Under the pieces are notes generated by a model. That model made no database searches. It was not told the origin of the DNA and was given only the letters and a program-made list of their open reading frames with translations. From positions 1 through 64,000 of the forward strand of contig OENT01000109.1 of assembly GCA_900239685.1 (NCBI GenBank): a stretch of DNA of 64,000 nucleotides. Direction: 5' to 3'. Shown here piece after piece: positions 37,528 to 54,059 of this stretch. Position 1 is the stretch's first letter, and every line of letters starts with the position of its first letter. The translations under genes and the position numbers were made by a program. The stretch is from Rotaria macrura (lineage: Eukaryota > Rotifera > Eurotatoria > Philodinida > Philodinidae).

Positions 37528-38254
37528 ATGGAGCAACCCAACGAAGTATTCACTGACAAAACGTCAATGACTGATGATTCTACTGTTCTAAATAAATCTT
37601 CATCAATATTAAATGAATCTGAAGTTAATCGAACACGAAAATTTGTACTTATTTTAATTAGCATATTACTTGTTAGTAGTCAACAATAAGATTCTTTGTA
37701 TACATCTGATCAATAAATTTCGTTTTAGGTTCTCTATTTGATAAATTTCGTATATATTTTTCATTTATATACAACTACTGATTCGCTTCAAAGTCACCTT
37801 CCTAACAATAGTTCTCAATTGGTATCAATTCTTATCACTATTATCTATTATTGTTTTGGATTATTCGTAACCTATCGCTATTATCATAGAGGTTTACTTG
37901 TCGTATGTGATCATTATCTTTCTTTCTTTTTTTCTTTTACTAAACAATAGTTTCTTGTATTTGTTTGTGTCATTTATTTAGTTTGCTTGGCTTGGTTTTG
38001 TATCTCTTCTTTTAATAATAGCTATTGTGATAGTTATTCTAATTGGAATTATTGTTACAGCATCCCGTTTAGGTTTTAATAAAGCAATTATTTTTGCTAT
38101 TATTTATATAGTGATATGTCTAACATCTTCACTACTTCAAGTAACTTCGTTTTTCTCAGAGAAACTTTTAAGCTTTTTCGTTTTAGATATTTACTGTCCG
38201 ATATGCTTTGACACTATCGAAGTTATTGCAATATACGAAACATTCAACAAATGA
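37528..38254 (+). CDS. Small four-helix membrane protein of unknown function
   Basis: Three exons fit in phase: 37,528-37,671, 37,729-37,902 and 37,982-38,254, encoding 196 residues. A polar N-terminus (MEQPNEVFTDKTSMTDDSTV) is followed by four hydrophobic segments. These are around KFVLILISILLVLYLINFVY (helix 1, interrupted by intron 1), LVSILITIIYYCFGLFV, WLGFVSLLLIIAIVIVILIG and AIIFAIIYIVICLTSSLLQV. Introns are 57 and 79 bp. I recognise no family; the layout resembles small tetraspan proteins but lacks tetraspanin CCG or claudin signature motifs. It is the only intact plus-strand protein gene I support. Start chosen as the first ATG of exon 1. Confidence 0.65.
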
Positions 38255-38259
38255 ACCTG

Positions 38260-39960
38260 TTTGAATATAAATAGAAAAACACAATATCACAAACAATTTT
38301 GTTTTTCTCTGTCAAATATTACTTGATTCTTTTCAATTATCATGATATAATCAGCTCTCTTTTGCCAAGTCTTCAAAGATGAATGAAAGTTGTAAAGATG
38401 TTTTAAAATTGTTAATATGTTAGCAACAAAAAGTATTTTAACGAAACGGAAAAACAATCAGAAGATATATGTAATGTTTTTGTGTTATGACCACCGACTT
38501 TTGTGGTAGTTTGTTTTTTTCTGCACAAGATAATGGAAAAATAAAGAAGTATAGTATTACTAATGTTTTGTCTTTGGTATGTAAACCATGTTGAAACATG
38601 AATACATGTGTTTTGTTTCTACAATTGAATTTTTACTTTGAGATAAACATTATTGCATGGCTACGAAAGAAAAATGAATATACCTACATTTTTTGTATGT
38701 CTTTGAATTGTAAAAATTGACATGCAAGGTTATCATATTTCCGATATATATGGTGTTTTGTTGTGTGAATCAATCAACGTATCGCCTCAAATATTGTCAG
38801 TTTTACTCAAGATTAACTTTGCATGATTCTTTTTGTTCACAAGGATGACGCACTAATTCAAATCGACCAATATACCATTGTGACACTCTTCTATGTCTTT
38901 TAATTCATTTTCTAGTTTGTTTTCCTATCAATCGTACTAAATTGTTAAGAAATATCGTTTGCCAGCGTAGGAATTAACGTATATACTGTGAGAAACTAAC
39001 TATACATATGTATACGCTGTTATACGTTACTAACCTCGAAAAAAATATTCTAGTATTTCACTAGATTAGCAACACTTCAGCATCTCGATATGTTGTTCTG
39101 TAAGTTAGGACCAATTATTATATAGAAAATGTCATTGATCTGGAGAAAAACCATATTTTCAAATATATATGTCATCTTTCTACAGATATACGATCTCCAA
39201 TTACTAATTGTTTTGATCATACTGTAATCTGTTTGATCCTTGAAAACAATGTATGGAATCCAGTCTAGAATCAGGTAAGAAAAGATAAATAAAGATTCAT
39301 ACTTGTAATTTATCTAATATGAAGAAGCAATTAATTTAATTCTTAGATTAAGAATGATTTCATATTATAGAATTAACAAAAGAAAATACTAATCTTGTTG
39401 AAATCACCGCGATTTCCACAATGATAGAAAATAAGTTACTGAATAGAAATCTTTCAATTGATTGAAAAACATTAGTGACTCTTTCATTTTCGATCTCATC
39501 AAAGAAAAAAATCAGTGCCGTATCGCACTTATATTTATCAGCTGACCGACACACAAGATTTATACTTTTAAGTTATATTTTCAAGACAATATTTGAATAA
39601 TAACTGAGACACGTCTTTTCAATTATAGATCTTTCATATCTATTACGTTCATGTACATTACTATCAAAATAGATGACAAAAGAAAACATTATTTCTACAT
39701 CCTTAATCTATCCAATCGTTGTTCTAATTCATTAGAAAATGATTACATTTTCTCATGTTCAAGTCCATATTAAATCATTATTTGTCATTCCCATAGTACT
39801 ACTATACAGTAAATCAAAACATGAACATTTGAAATAATGAACAATGATAACTTTGAATTTCCATCTTGAGAAAAAGAAAACATCGCTCAAACATACAGAA
39901 AACCGGTGTAAACTAGCAAAATAAAAAGAAAAACAATTTACAATGAATAAAGAAATAAAA
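38260..39960. other. Spacer, nothing recognised
   Basis: Lies between the 3' ends of the convergent four-helix gene and the acidic-protein gene. It is AT-rich and I see no gene, RNA or repeat. Confidence 0.4.
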
Positions 39961-39967
39961 TATAGAT

Positions 39968-42900
39968 TCATTGTCTTAATGGTAAGTCTATAGCATTATT
40001 TAATTGATTATAATCTTTTGAAAATATCAAAATACCGGAAGAACATGTTGATGGTATTCGAACATGTGTTACGGTTGGACGATACGGAATATTACGTGTT
40101 TCATTTTCGTTCGATTGACGATCTTCACGTAAAACATTAACTACTTGTCCAAGAATGTTCATCGTACGCCACCTTGTATCTGAAAATAATCTTGATTTAT
40201 TATTATCTATTGCCAATGGTGTTAAACACATCGGAGATTGATTATAACGCTGCACTATTTCTTGACGTACTATGTATGTTATGGCGTCAACAGTTAATTG
40301 TTCATAGACTTGTTGTGGAGATTGAATTTGAATGGGATTCATTAGATATATGCCACGAGGTTCAACACCATAGATTATGCGATGTTGCCAAGATGATGAC
40401 GTACTATAAAAATTGATCTTTTGAAAATGATTATGATCCATATTCATGATTGCGATAGGTAGTGCACCTTGACAAATAGAAGAACGAGTAGATTCTATAC
40501 ATATATATATTGATGGAGAAAAACAACATTTACTCTACCTTGTTTAATCCAATGAGAAAGCCATTGTAATAAATCAACATCTCGTGGTGGCCAAAATGGA
40601 AAAAATCGGCAATGTATATTTGAAGAAAATTCTGGATATTGAAGAAGTTTTTCATGTAAATCATTTGCAGATATATCTTAAAGAAATCGTATAGATACAT
40701 GGATGTATATTGCTTGTTTTTTGCTAGCTGCATAATTAATGATTTGAACGATATTCAAGACAAAAAGCAGAGGATACCACCGTTATGTTTATTGTTAGAG
40801 TGATTGTATTCTATTCAAAATAGAATACAATCACTCACTAGTCTTTTACAAGAATTACAAAAGAATCCAACTTGAAAAAGAATTTATATATGAATTATAA
40901 CAAGAAACGATATTATTGTGCTATCGTCTTTGCTCGCATGTCAACAATGTTTTCTATGGTTCATGGCATTTCCATGATAATATTTATGATAGTCTGTGAC
41001 ATTTCCATGATAATATCTGTCATCGTCTGTAAGACAACATGAAAACGATTTAGCGCACACTTCTATTCTTCATACTTCAAAACTTCTTCAAGAGCATGTT
41101 TGATATAACGATGATGAAGCTTTGATATAATGCAATTATGTTATGTCTTCATACTACGATTAACTACTTTCCTGTAATTTCCACGATCATATGTGATAAA
41201 AGAATTTTATGATATACTTTTGAATCAAAAATTTAGTTCTGATCATCTGTAGAGCATAATGCATGTTAATCGTAGAATAATATTCGCAAAAGTATTTGGC
41301 ATGAATCGCGCTTTGAACAAGTATTTTTCTTGAAAATGCAACAAATAAATTGATAATTCTCATAGATTGTATGTTATGCATCATGTGAGAAAGTTCTTTG
41401 CATGAAATATTTTTCCATAGTCACATCAAAAAGTTCAAAGCAAAGTTAGAGCTCAAATCAATTTTCTCACAATCATAATCACATAAATTTCTATTCACTT
41501 CAACTACTGATACTAGTTCGGACAGAAACGTCGACGAGAATCCTTCTATCGGATTGATTGCATATGTTAAATAATCAAAGAAAAAAAACAACGATTTATC
41601 TTCCGATCGTTTCCTACCTGCTTCACTTCTATACTGAAGATAATCAAGCAATAATTCTTTTCTAATTGAAGACACTTTCGATTGAAGATTACCATTGATA
41701 ACAATATTCAATTGAAAATATTTCTAAACATGAGAAGAAAAAAGAATAATAGAAAACTTTCATGCAAATAATACATCGAATTCTGAAATGTATCATTACC
41801 AAAATTTGTTGTACAGATGATTGATCATCTATTTGTCGAGCATGGTCATCATCCCACAACATAACATGACGTTCAACATCACGAACAGCTTCATCAACAG
41901 TAGTCTGAAAATTCAATTTTCAATTGAAATTATAGAAAAAACAACAACCATCGTGAATGGCAATTTCATGTAAAAACCTGTTGAGTAGTTTCTTGATTCA
42001 ATATTTCAATGATTTCTTCGGATGATTTTCGTAGATTTTTTTTCTTTCGCACAAATAAATAATCATTATCATCGTCCTGTTTTTTCTTAATAATTAAATT
42101 TGACATTGTTGTTGTTGTAGTTGGTTGTTGATCATCTATGATGATATGTTCAACTTTTTCAAATGAATTTCTCGAATTCGTCGACAACGATGGTAACGAT
42201 AAAAATGTTTGAAATTTTAATTTATACAAATCACAATCAGATTGTGAACGTTGAAGAGATTTCTTTTTCGTATAGATCAATTCATTTTCATTTTCATTAT
42301 TCGTATTATTATTCAATGATATTGTTGATAGATGATTATTTTCATCATCACTTGATTGACAATCATCATTGAATTGTGCACCGAAACCTTGATCTTCATC
42401 TTCATCGATTTGTACAAGAACCATCGGAAATGGAATTTGTTGATTCGGTTCAAATTGTTGATTATCATTGTTGAGAATATTTGGATTTAATGGTTCATCA
42501 TTTATGATTTCATTATCTAGTTGTTGTTGATCATTATCTTCATCTTGATTAGGACACAGATCTTCATCAATGAAATCTTGATCTTCATTGCCTTCATCGT
42601 CATCACTGATTAATTCTCGTAGTGACTAAAACAGTAGATTAAAATTCATAGCTAGGTTTGTTTTTCACGAGAGAAGCCTATCTCAATGATTAAACAGATT
42701 TAGAGATGTGACACTATATTACATAGGAATCACTCTGTGTCATAAAATTGTACACATATTTTAATTCGTATTTATCAATCAATTGATAAATACGAAGAAT
42801 AATCTATGTACGATAAATATCCTTTGAACATTTTACAAATATTCAACGGAGAATCATAAAATAATGTTTAATTTAATGATTTGAAAATATGTACACATTC

Positions 42901-43756
42901 TCAAAAAAAGAACTTTTTTTCATGTTTTTCGAATGTACAAAAACATTGATGACCATGTAAGCGAATTGTTGATTGATAAGCAGATTTAATTTATGTATAC
43001 GAACCTGTTCTTCTTTTTTTTGTGCGTCCGATTTGTGACTTTTTTCACTACCATCATCGTCGTCCTCGTCTTCATCTTCTACTATTTCACGTTGATATTC
43101 ACCTGGCCGATAGAAACCAACAAAAACTTCTAATTGTTCATTTTGATCATTGTATTCATTTAATAAATGCACTCGTTGATCATCATCATCGTCATCTTCT
43201 TCTTCAATTTCAATATTCAATGGCGAAGAATTTACTGGATTATCATTGCGATTATTATTACTATTATCAACTGGAATATTCATTGATAAAATTCTTGTTG
43301 ATTGTTGTTCGTCAATAGTTGATATTTGCGAATGATTATCTAATGTTGAATTTGAGACACAAGAACAATTTTGTACAAAGCTAAACAAAGAACTCGATTT
43401 CTTTTTTTTGTATCTTCGTTAGTCTATCCTACATACTGAGATGAATTAGATGATTGATCAATATAAGAATTAAGATTACATCTTGATTGCGATGGTCTTG
43501 TTGAAAGTATAGTCGAACATTCAAGACATTGATTACTTAAACAATGAGATGCTGAACATGAAGATGTTGATGATCGCGTCGAATTTAAATCATTTAATTG
43601 CTGTTGAACACTATTCGAAAGAATATTAAATGAAGATGATGCTGTCGATGGTGGTGACTGTGACCTAGCAAATCGAGCATTTGAAGCATGATAAGCTGTT
43701 GATGAAAGAAAAGAATTAGCTGAACTCATCCCAATGGCAACAACAACATTATTCAA
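39968..43756 (-). CDS. Large acidic protein of unknown function with a compact C-terminal domain
   Basis: Seven exons join in frame (43,437-43,756; 43,005-43,380; 41,978-42,625; 41,800-41,904; 41,618-41,723; 40,539-40,676; 39,968-40,467) to give 730 residues. The first part is Ser-rich, followed by long disordered acidic stretches (EIEEEDDDDDDQ, EDEDEDDDDGSE) and Asn/Gln-rich runs. From about residue 450 on the protein looks folded: RDVERHVMLWDDD, then RDVDLLQWLSHWIKQG, SSSWQHRIIYGVEPRGIYLM and YIVRQEIVQRYN. The layout of a Trp-His before a hydrophobic strand and a later Asn-Pro recalls C39/papain-like folds, but no catalytic Cys is placed, so that is only a suggestion. Most introns are 45-95 bp; those after exons 2 and 5 are 379 and 941 bp. 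I do not recognise the family. Confidence 0.7.
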
Positions 43757-43966
43757 TTAAAACTAAAGCTAACAAATAAATCTAAAGCGAAACAATATAT
43801 ATATAAAATTCGTCTATAACAATATCATTCTCTTTATTATTTTCGATTGCTAATTAATAAGGAATGAATGAATGAATGTACGATAACAGCAAAAAGCACA
43901 AAAAACAATAAATCAAGTTTAAGTCGAAAGATGCTCTATATTAGATTGCATATGAAGATCATTGTT

Positions 43967-47831
<3,865 letters not shown>

Positions 47832-48197
47832 CTAGAAAGAAAAGAATATGCAGAAAAATTGCTGATGACTACTCCGTATGTTGCATTTCAATAAAACAAT
47901 TACAATCAACCAGTCATCAATACATCAAATCTACAAGATAAATATTATAGAATTCATTATCATTCCATACTCAATCGATGTTTTCACTAAAAAAAAACAG
48001 CAAAATTCATTTCTCGAATACAGCAATATATTATCTCTCGAACAAACAAAACAAAAGAAAACGAATATTTCTACACGCAAAAATTGCGTCATAAACGAAT
48101 ACACGGTGAGATGAATATCTATTTAATAAACAAGACGCACAAAAGAAAAACTGATAAATGAAATATAAACAATAGAAAAGGAAAAGCAAATGAAACG

Positions 48198-48240
48198 GAT
48201 ATATATATGTATATTTATATATATATATTTATTTAAATAA
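48198..48240. repeat. AT microsatellite-like tract
   Basis: Interrupted (AT)n/TATATATG repeats just beyond the CTCF stop codon, in the spacer before CLPTM1L. Confidence 0.6.
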
Positions 48241-48253
48241 AAGAACGAGCAAA

Positions 48254-51200
48254 TTATTCATCGAAACCAAACACATCCAAATCAGGTTTTTCATCATCAT
48301 TGGATTTAAACGGAGCTTTAAAATGAAATTTAAGAAAACTCATAGTAAAAGAAGAAAAATATTTTAATTTAATATTGACATACTTCGATCAAGATTATAT
48401 TTTCTTTTATCAGATAAATCATCTTGTTCATCATATTTTCGATTAAAACCTATGTGTTTTTTATTACCCGACGATACGGATTTAATCGTCGGTATTTGTT
48501 CCATATCTTCATCGGTTTCAATTATATCTTCAACAGTCGGCGCTAAATCATCTTCTTCTTCAACATAATCCTCATCCATTCGTTCGATTGTATTTTCAGT
48601 TTTAGCTATAATTTTATGTTCAATTTTTTCCTCCAGTTCATCATCGGCATAATCATGCACATCGTCATCGTTGATTTCATTTGTTTGATAATCTCGTTCA
48701 TCGTATAATTCATGTTTTTGTTCATGTACAGCATATGTATGTCGATCTAATAAACGGGCCGATGTGAATTGTCGTTGACATATTGAACAACGATAATCAT
48801 CTTCATGTTGCTGTTGTTCTTGTTGTGGTTGCTGTTCCTCCTCATCATCAACAGTAGATGCTGCTGCTACACCTATAAAACGATGTTGTAATGATGCTGC
48901 ACGTCGTTGTGGCCGACGATTATTAACTATTGGCAAATTTGTTGCAGTCGTTGTTGCCGGATTTCTATGCGTACGTGTAACATGTGCACGCAGATCAGCA
49001 CGAGCAGCGAACATTAAACCGCATTCACTACATTGAAATGGACGTGTACCACGATGTTTATTCATATGATCATCTAACTGTTGACTTGTATTGGCAGAAA
49101 ATTCACAATGTGTACATGAATGAATTGTTTGACCTTTATGAGTTTTTCCATGCATACGCAATGTGTATCTTGAAATTTTCATAAACAAATAATTCGTTGA
49201 TTTTAATCGAAATCAAAATAAGATTCATACTTATCAGGAAAGTCTTCATCGCATTTATTACATGCCAATGGTTCTGATTGCCTGGAATGTTGTTTACTGA
49301 CATGATAACGTAGATCAGATTTTCGAGCCATAACTGATGGACAATACGAACAAGGAAATGATGGCTTTTCGGCTTGATGAGTTAACATATGAGCTTTTAA
49401 ACTAAAGAAAAACTAATGATTGAACGATGGCATTATAGATATGTCATGATTATTTTCTAGTGTATGCTAGATAACCGCAAATGAAATCGATATTGATTTA
49501 AAAGTAGTAGCTGACAAATTCAATAGTTGAGCTGACTCGATTGTTATTTTTTATTAAAAGAAAAAAGGAGCACTCAAATTAATACGTTCTTTATGGTGCA
49601 CTAGAGTACACCGTAGTATTATTGAACCTCATGACTGACGATTCAGGACATTGTTGATTTCTATGATCGTTTCAATGTAATCGTCAGATTTCATAGATAC
49701 CTGATTGTAATTGAGAACAAAGTGCGAATCAATATTAAGATTGAATACGAGAAAGAATATATTTAGTGGTATGATTTTAGTATTTTCTGAATGATGAAAC
49801 GTAGATAGTTGAAAATCTTTTTTTTCTGTTTTACATCAACGATTGAAATACATTTCAATGAACATGTGTCAGTATAATAATTAAGTATTATTTATTTCCT
49901 TCGAAATGTAATCAATTCATATATAACAAGGAGAGATAGACGTTTTCCTATTAAAATATTCTTCATTCTTTAACATATAGTTGTTTTTCCTATTCAAGTC
50001 TTTGCCTTAGTTTACAAAATTGATAGTATGTTTCACAAGTGTGAATAAAGAACACGATGAACGTATAGACAAGTCATGAATAATATTTCAGTGGAATATT
50101 ATCTAAACAAGATAATCGTCTATTTACGATGATGTTTCTCTTTGTTTCATTTGAGAAACAAGTATTTTCTTTTGACGTATCTCGTTTACAAATGATATTC
50201 TTTTGTAAATGTCAACGTTGTTACTTAGGAACGATCGATATAGAATTTCATGTCAGCAGTGACAAGGAAACTCAAATTGAAATCTGATATCCTAAATTAT
50301 TATTCATAATTAGATAAAAATCTATCAATCATCTGTATAAAAATACTTTCTAGAATATTGATTCATCATGTACAGAATCATCGGACAACTTTAATATTTG
50401 ATATTTACTGATAAAGATACGTAAAGAAACGAAAATTACACACACACACACATACTCTCTCTCATCGATAAGAATCAATCATATTTTCGTGCTGAAATTA
50501 TTGATATTATCATCATTGTTAATGAGTATCCTTCTATTACACCTTTTTATTTCTTTTACTATCAAATCAACGTACCTATTGCTTTGAGTAAATCGAAAAT
50601 TGCAAATCGTACATTGATACGGTCTTTCGCCTACGAAAAGAAAAAAATTCGGTCAATGACACGGGTCTACGCTCTTTTTTCCTACCTGTATGTACACGTA
50701 GATGTCGTTTAAGTTTAAACGTATCCGGACTGCAATAAGAACAGTGCGGACAAGCATAAGGTTTTTCCTACGATAATAGATCATAAAAATGACGAAAAAT
50801 AAATAATATGTTGTTCATACTCCAGTATGTGTACGAATATGTCGCCGTAGTTTACTTAGTTCAACTGTTGCATAACCACATTCTTCACATCGATGTGGCT
50901 TTTCAAGTGTATGTCTATGAAACAAATAAATGATTTAAGTTTAGAGGCAAACAATTTGATGTATTTGTTTGGTATTCTCATGAATCTTACTTGTATCGAA
51001 CATGTCGAATTAGTTCTCCACTTGTTGTAAATGAAAATGCACAAAACTTGCACTAGACAAGAAACGATATGTTCATCGAAGCAGGCTTGTCAAAAGATAA
51101 TCTTACTTGAAACGGTTTGACGCCTAGATGTGTATTAACATGATTTGTTAATTGTATGGTCGTTTTAAATGATCGATCACAATATGCGCCTTAAAAATAA

Positions 51201-51886
51201 AAATACTTTTGATATTGTTTGAAATCTTCTCTTCAAGATTTATACATTTATGTGGTCGTTCTGTTGAATGGGATTTTAAATGTCGTTGAAGAAGATATTT
51301 TTTCGCTGTTGTATAATTACTAATACATAAGGATCATGAAACATAGAGCGAATGTAGTTTTTTTTAAATCTTACCAATACGAACACATAAGTTTTTCCAT
51401 CGATTTTCCACTATCACTTATACTGGTTTTTGAAACGGTACTATTTCGTGGGGTGGCTGTTTTCGTCCATTTCCTTGGTGTTTCTCTTAAGCAAAAAAGA
51501 AAAGCATAGAATGACATTTTAGCTTAGGAATTCTGCAGGAAAACTTTCTAGTTTCTTTACCCAAAATCATAAACTGAGTCGACAGGCCGATTAGAAAGAA
51601 TTTTTTTAGTAACATCTCGTACATTTTCAATGGTATTATCATCATCCTCATTATTAATGTCGTCGTCATCTTCTACATCATTTTCGACGTGTTCGTTTCG
51701 TGCATCCCATTCTTCATCATCATTGGTTTGATTTCGACGAGATTTCGGTGGTCGACCACGAGGTTTTTTACTTTCAAGTGTCATTGGTAGTAAAGCAGAT
51801 TTATCTAAATCTTCATCATCATCGGACTCAGCTGAATCAACGAATTTAACTGCTTTAGTTGATCGAGTTGATGTACGAGTTGCCAT
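48254..51886 (-). CDS. CTCF, zinc-finger architectural/insulator protein
   Basis: Binds long DNA sites and stops cohesin loop extrusion. I derive 11 exons that join in frame to 634 residues: 51,561-51,886; 51,375-51,485; 51,246-51,319; 51,107-51,189; 50,991-51,052; 50,914 down to 50,821; 50,686-50,767; 50,576-50,630; 49,231-49,401; 48,384-49,168; 48,254-48,315. An AT-hook-like PRGRPPK lies near residue 40. The motif VYDF (YDF at 106-108) corresponds to the cohesin-binding YDF before the fingers of vertebrate CTCF. Ten contiguous C2H2 fingers (residues 143-420) match fingers 1-10 one for one: [13 protein letters not shown] (1), [14 protein letters not shown] (3), [16 protein letters not shown] (4), [16 protein letters not shown] (5), FTQSNSLKAH (6), [16 protein letters not shown] (7), [13 protein letters not shown] (8). 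A further finger (480-501) follows a 60-residue Gln/Glu-rich insert, then an acidic tail. Intron 8 is 1,174 bp. Confidence 0.95.
50438..50463. repeat. AC/CT microsatellite in CTCF intron 8
   Basis: About seven AC units followed by a short CT run, inside the 1.17-kb intron between the finger 6 and finger 7 coding exons. No sign of function. Confidence 0.7.
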
Positions 51887-52649
51887 ATTCGAAAAAACAA
51901 TATTTTGTGTACCGATAACTTAAATCAATATTGTTCTTTGTTTGTATAATACTGGTAACAAAATACATGAATAGAATGTAGTTAACATAGATGGCGCTGG
52001 TCATCAAAGATCCAGCCGATTTGAAACTATAGAGACGCATTTGTCACAATATCAATAATATTACTGCATGAAATCAAAACAGAAGTCTTTATACATATAT
52101 GCCGATGGGAGCTCAATAATTTTTGAGCATCCTGTTTGTATTTTTCCTCAAATGGAAACTCCTAAATATTTTACCGAATCAATGCTTCATCGGATCAATC
52201 GCATAACTATGTAGAAGCATACGCCCTATTTCACACGGTTTCTTCTTACAGATTGAAATAATGAACTAGGTCAAAGGATACGATCAATATGCACCGTTTA
52301 CGACTCATGGACGATCCGTAATATCTATGGTGCAGGAATACGACACTGCATTGCTGTGCCAGAGATAGCAGGAAAATAAGGGCCCTTCACGATTCTATAA
52401 GGCATGTACACAACTAAGTTCTAGTGACAATACAGATAAATGTATCCATCAACCTGAGGAGTGAATAGATTCTTTTTTTCTACTCTTGAAACGTATACGC
52501 ATGACCAGTGGTAGTTTATGGTATACTTTTTCTCATTATAAAAAAAGATTGAACAACACCTTTAGCCAACAGCATGAAATGAGCGATTAAAAAAATTCAC
52601 AAATACTGTGAGAAAGGCTGTCATTTAGATGATGAAAAAATTGACTTTT

Positions 52650-54050
52650 ATTGACAAATGTTTTATCTCAATATGATTTATCAATATTAGGCGATGAAAA
52701 ATGGTTATTACTGAAACAAGTATTCAAATCAGCTTTACATTTTCCAAAACAATCAATTCCTCATTAATGCATTGATTAATTAGAATCAGAATTTGAAAGA
52801 GCAACTCCTCTATTGATAACATTAAATACGATGTATTGTGAATCAATTGGAGATTTTCGAAGGACGAAAGAACATTTCTCCACATTAATACAAGTTTTCT
52901 TGGATTAATTCATTATTTGCTATTCATTTGTAAACGAGAGTTCGACATGCTATCCTCATGTTTGAACATGATTGAATTTTCTTGCCGAAAAATTGCACAA
53001 GACACGATTCAAGATAATGCTATATTAATTGATGTGAACAAAGTAATAAACGAAATCAAATAATTACATGAATCGATGAGTTTCAACGACAAACAAACAG
53101 AAAAAGCTAATCTTATACTTGATGATCTTGATTTATTCTGTTCCCAACTATCGATACGTTGTTGTCTTAGTATCAGTAGTTTTTTTCTCTTTTTTGTTCC
53201 GGTCTTGTCTTCTTGAATGATATAAATCAAATTACAATGAATTATTAAACGTAAGAGATGGGAATAAGCAAAAAAAATTGAACAAAATTAGCTACGTAAA
53301 AAAATTAATGATTTAAAGTAATAAAATTTTAGTTCTGAAAAATGTTGTAACTCTTTGTTTCAGAAAGCAATCCGTCACGCGAATACTCAAAGAAGTGTAC
53401 GCTCAGTTTTTTCTTTCATTTATAGAATAAATAACGCACTAATATTTGAAGAAGCAGAAGAACAAACAGGTGCGGCTGAAGAATTATATGATTTTCGAAA
53501 ATCTTACAATAGATATAATCTAGAGGAATTAAAATCAGGCGCTCAAAAACAGAATGGATGGATCATAAGTTTTATTAAACAATTGAAAATAACAAAATCG
53601 GATTTCATAGATTTACTTATTATGATAAAACAAATCGCTGTTAGAGGTTTTTACACCGACGATTTTATCGATAATCGTTACAAAGACAATTTTATTGAAT
53701 TTTAAAAACTTTGAAGTATATGTACGTTTCATTCTTTTGTTAATTAGCATTTTCTAATTAAGATTTTAAAAAAATCTCACTTGGTTTCATTTTATGCGAT
53801 TCTTAACAAAAACCGTACTGTATTGGAAGAATCTTTGAATCAGATGTTAAGTAAATAAATAATTGAAATCTATATTTATCTATTAAAAGTTAGGTGACAA
53901 TAAACATCAATTGAATATCTATCCAGTGATTTGTCATATTCTTGCTGGTATTGCCCGAGTTGATTTAAAAGAATTATTGAGAATAATAGATCCTCAGACA
54001 GGTGAAACAACGAGAAAAAATCCAAAATTTGTTAAACGAAATTAAGTTGT
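52650..54050 (+). pseudogene. Decayed gene of unrecognised family
   Basis: Coding-like pieces lie in order on the plus strand. These are about 52,655-52,908 (SQYDLSILGDEKWLLLKQVF and RATPLLITLNTMYCESIGDF, with stops between), 52,982-53,215 (RKIAQDTIQDNAILIDVNKV, KANLILDDLDLFCSQLSIR), 53,355-53,705 (open for 116 codons, EELYDFRKSYNRYNLEELKS, GFYTDDFIDNRYKDNF) and 53,893-54,045 (YPVICHILAGIARVDLKELL, DPQTGETTRKNPKF). Internal stops in the first pieces mean it cannot be read as one protein unless they are intronic. The 53,355-53,705 piece follows an acceptor-like TTTGTTTCAG. It is head-to-head with CTCF, about 760 bp away. I cannot name the family. It may be a partial duplicate of a gene elsewhere. 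Confidence 0.4.
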
Positions 54051-54059
54051 AGTAGCACC

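Noticed and set aside
42163-42372. Plus-strand frames antisense to the acidic protein (also 43,022-43,318)
   Set aside because: They are His/Tyr-rich shadows of Asp/Glu/Asn codons on the true strand.
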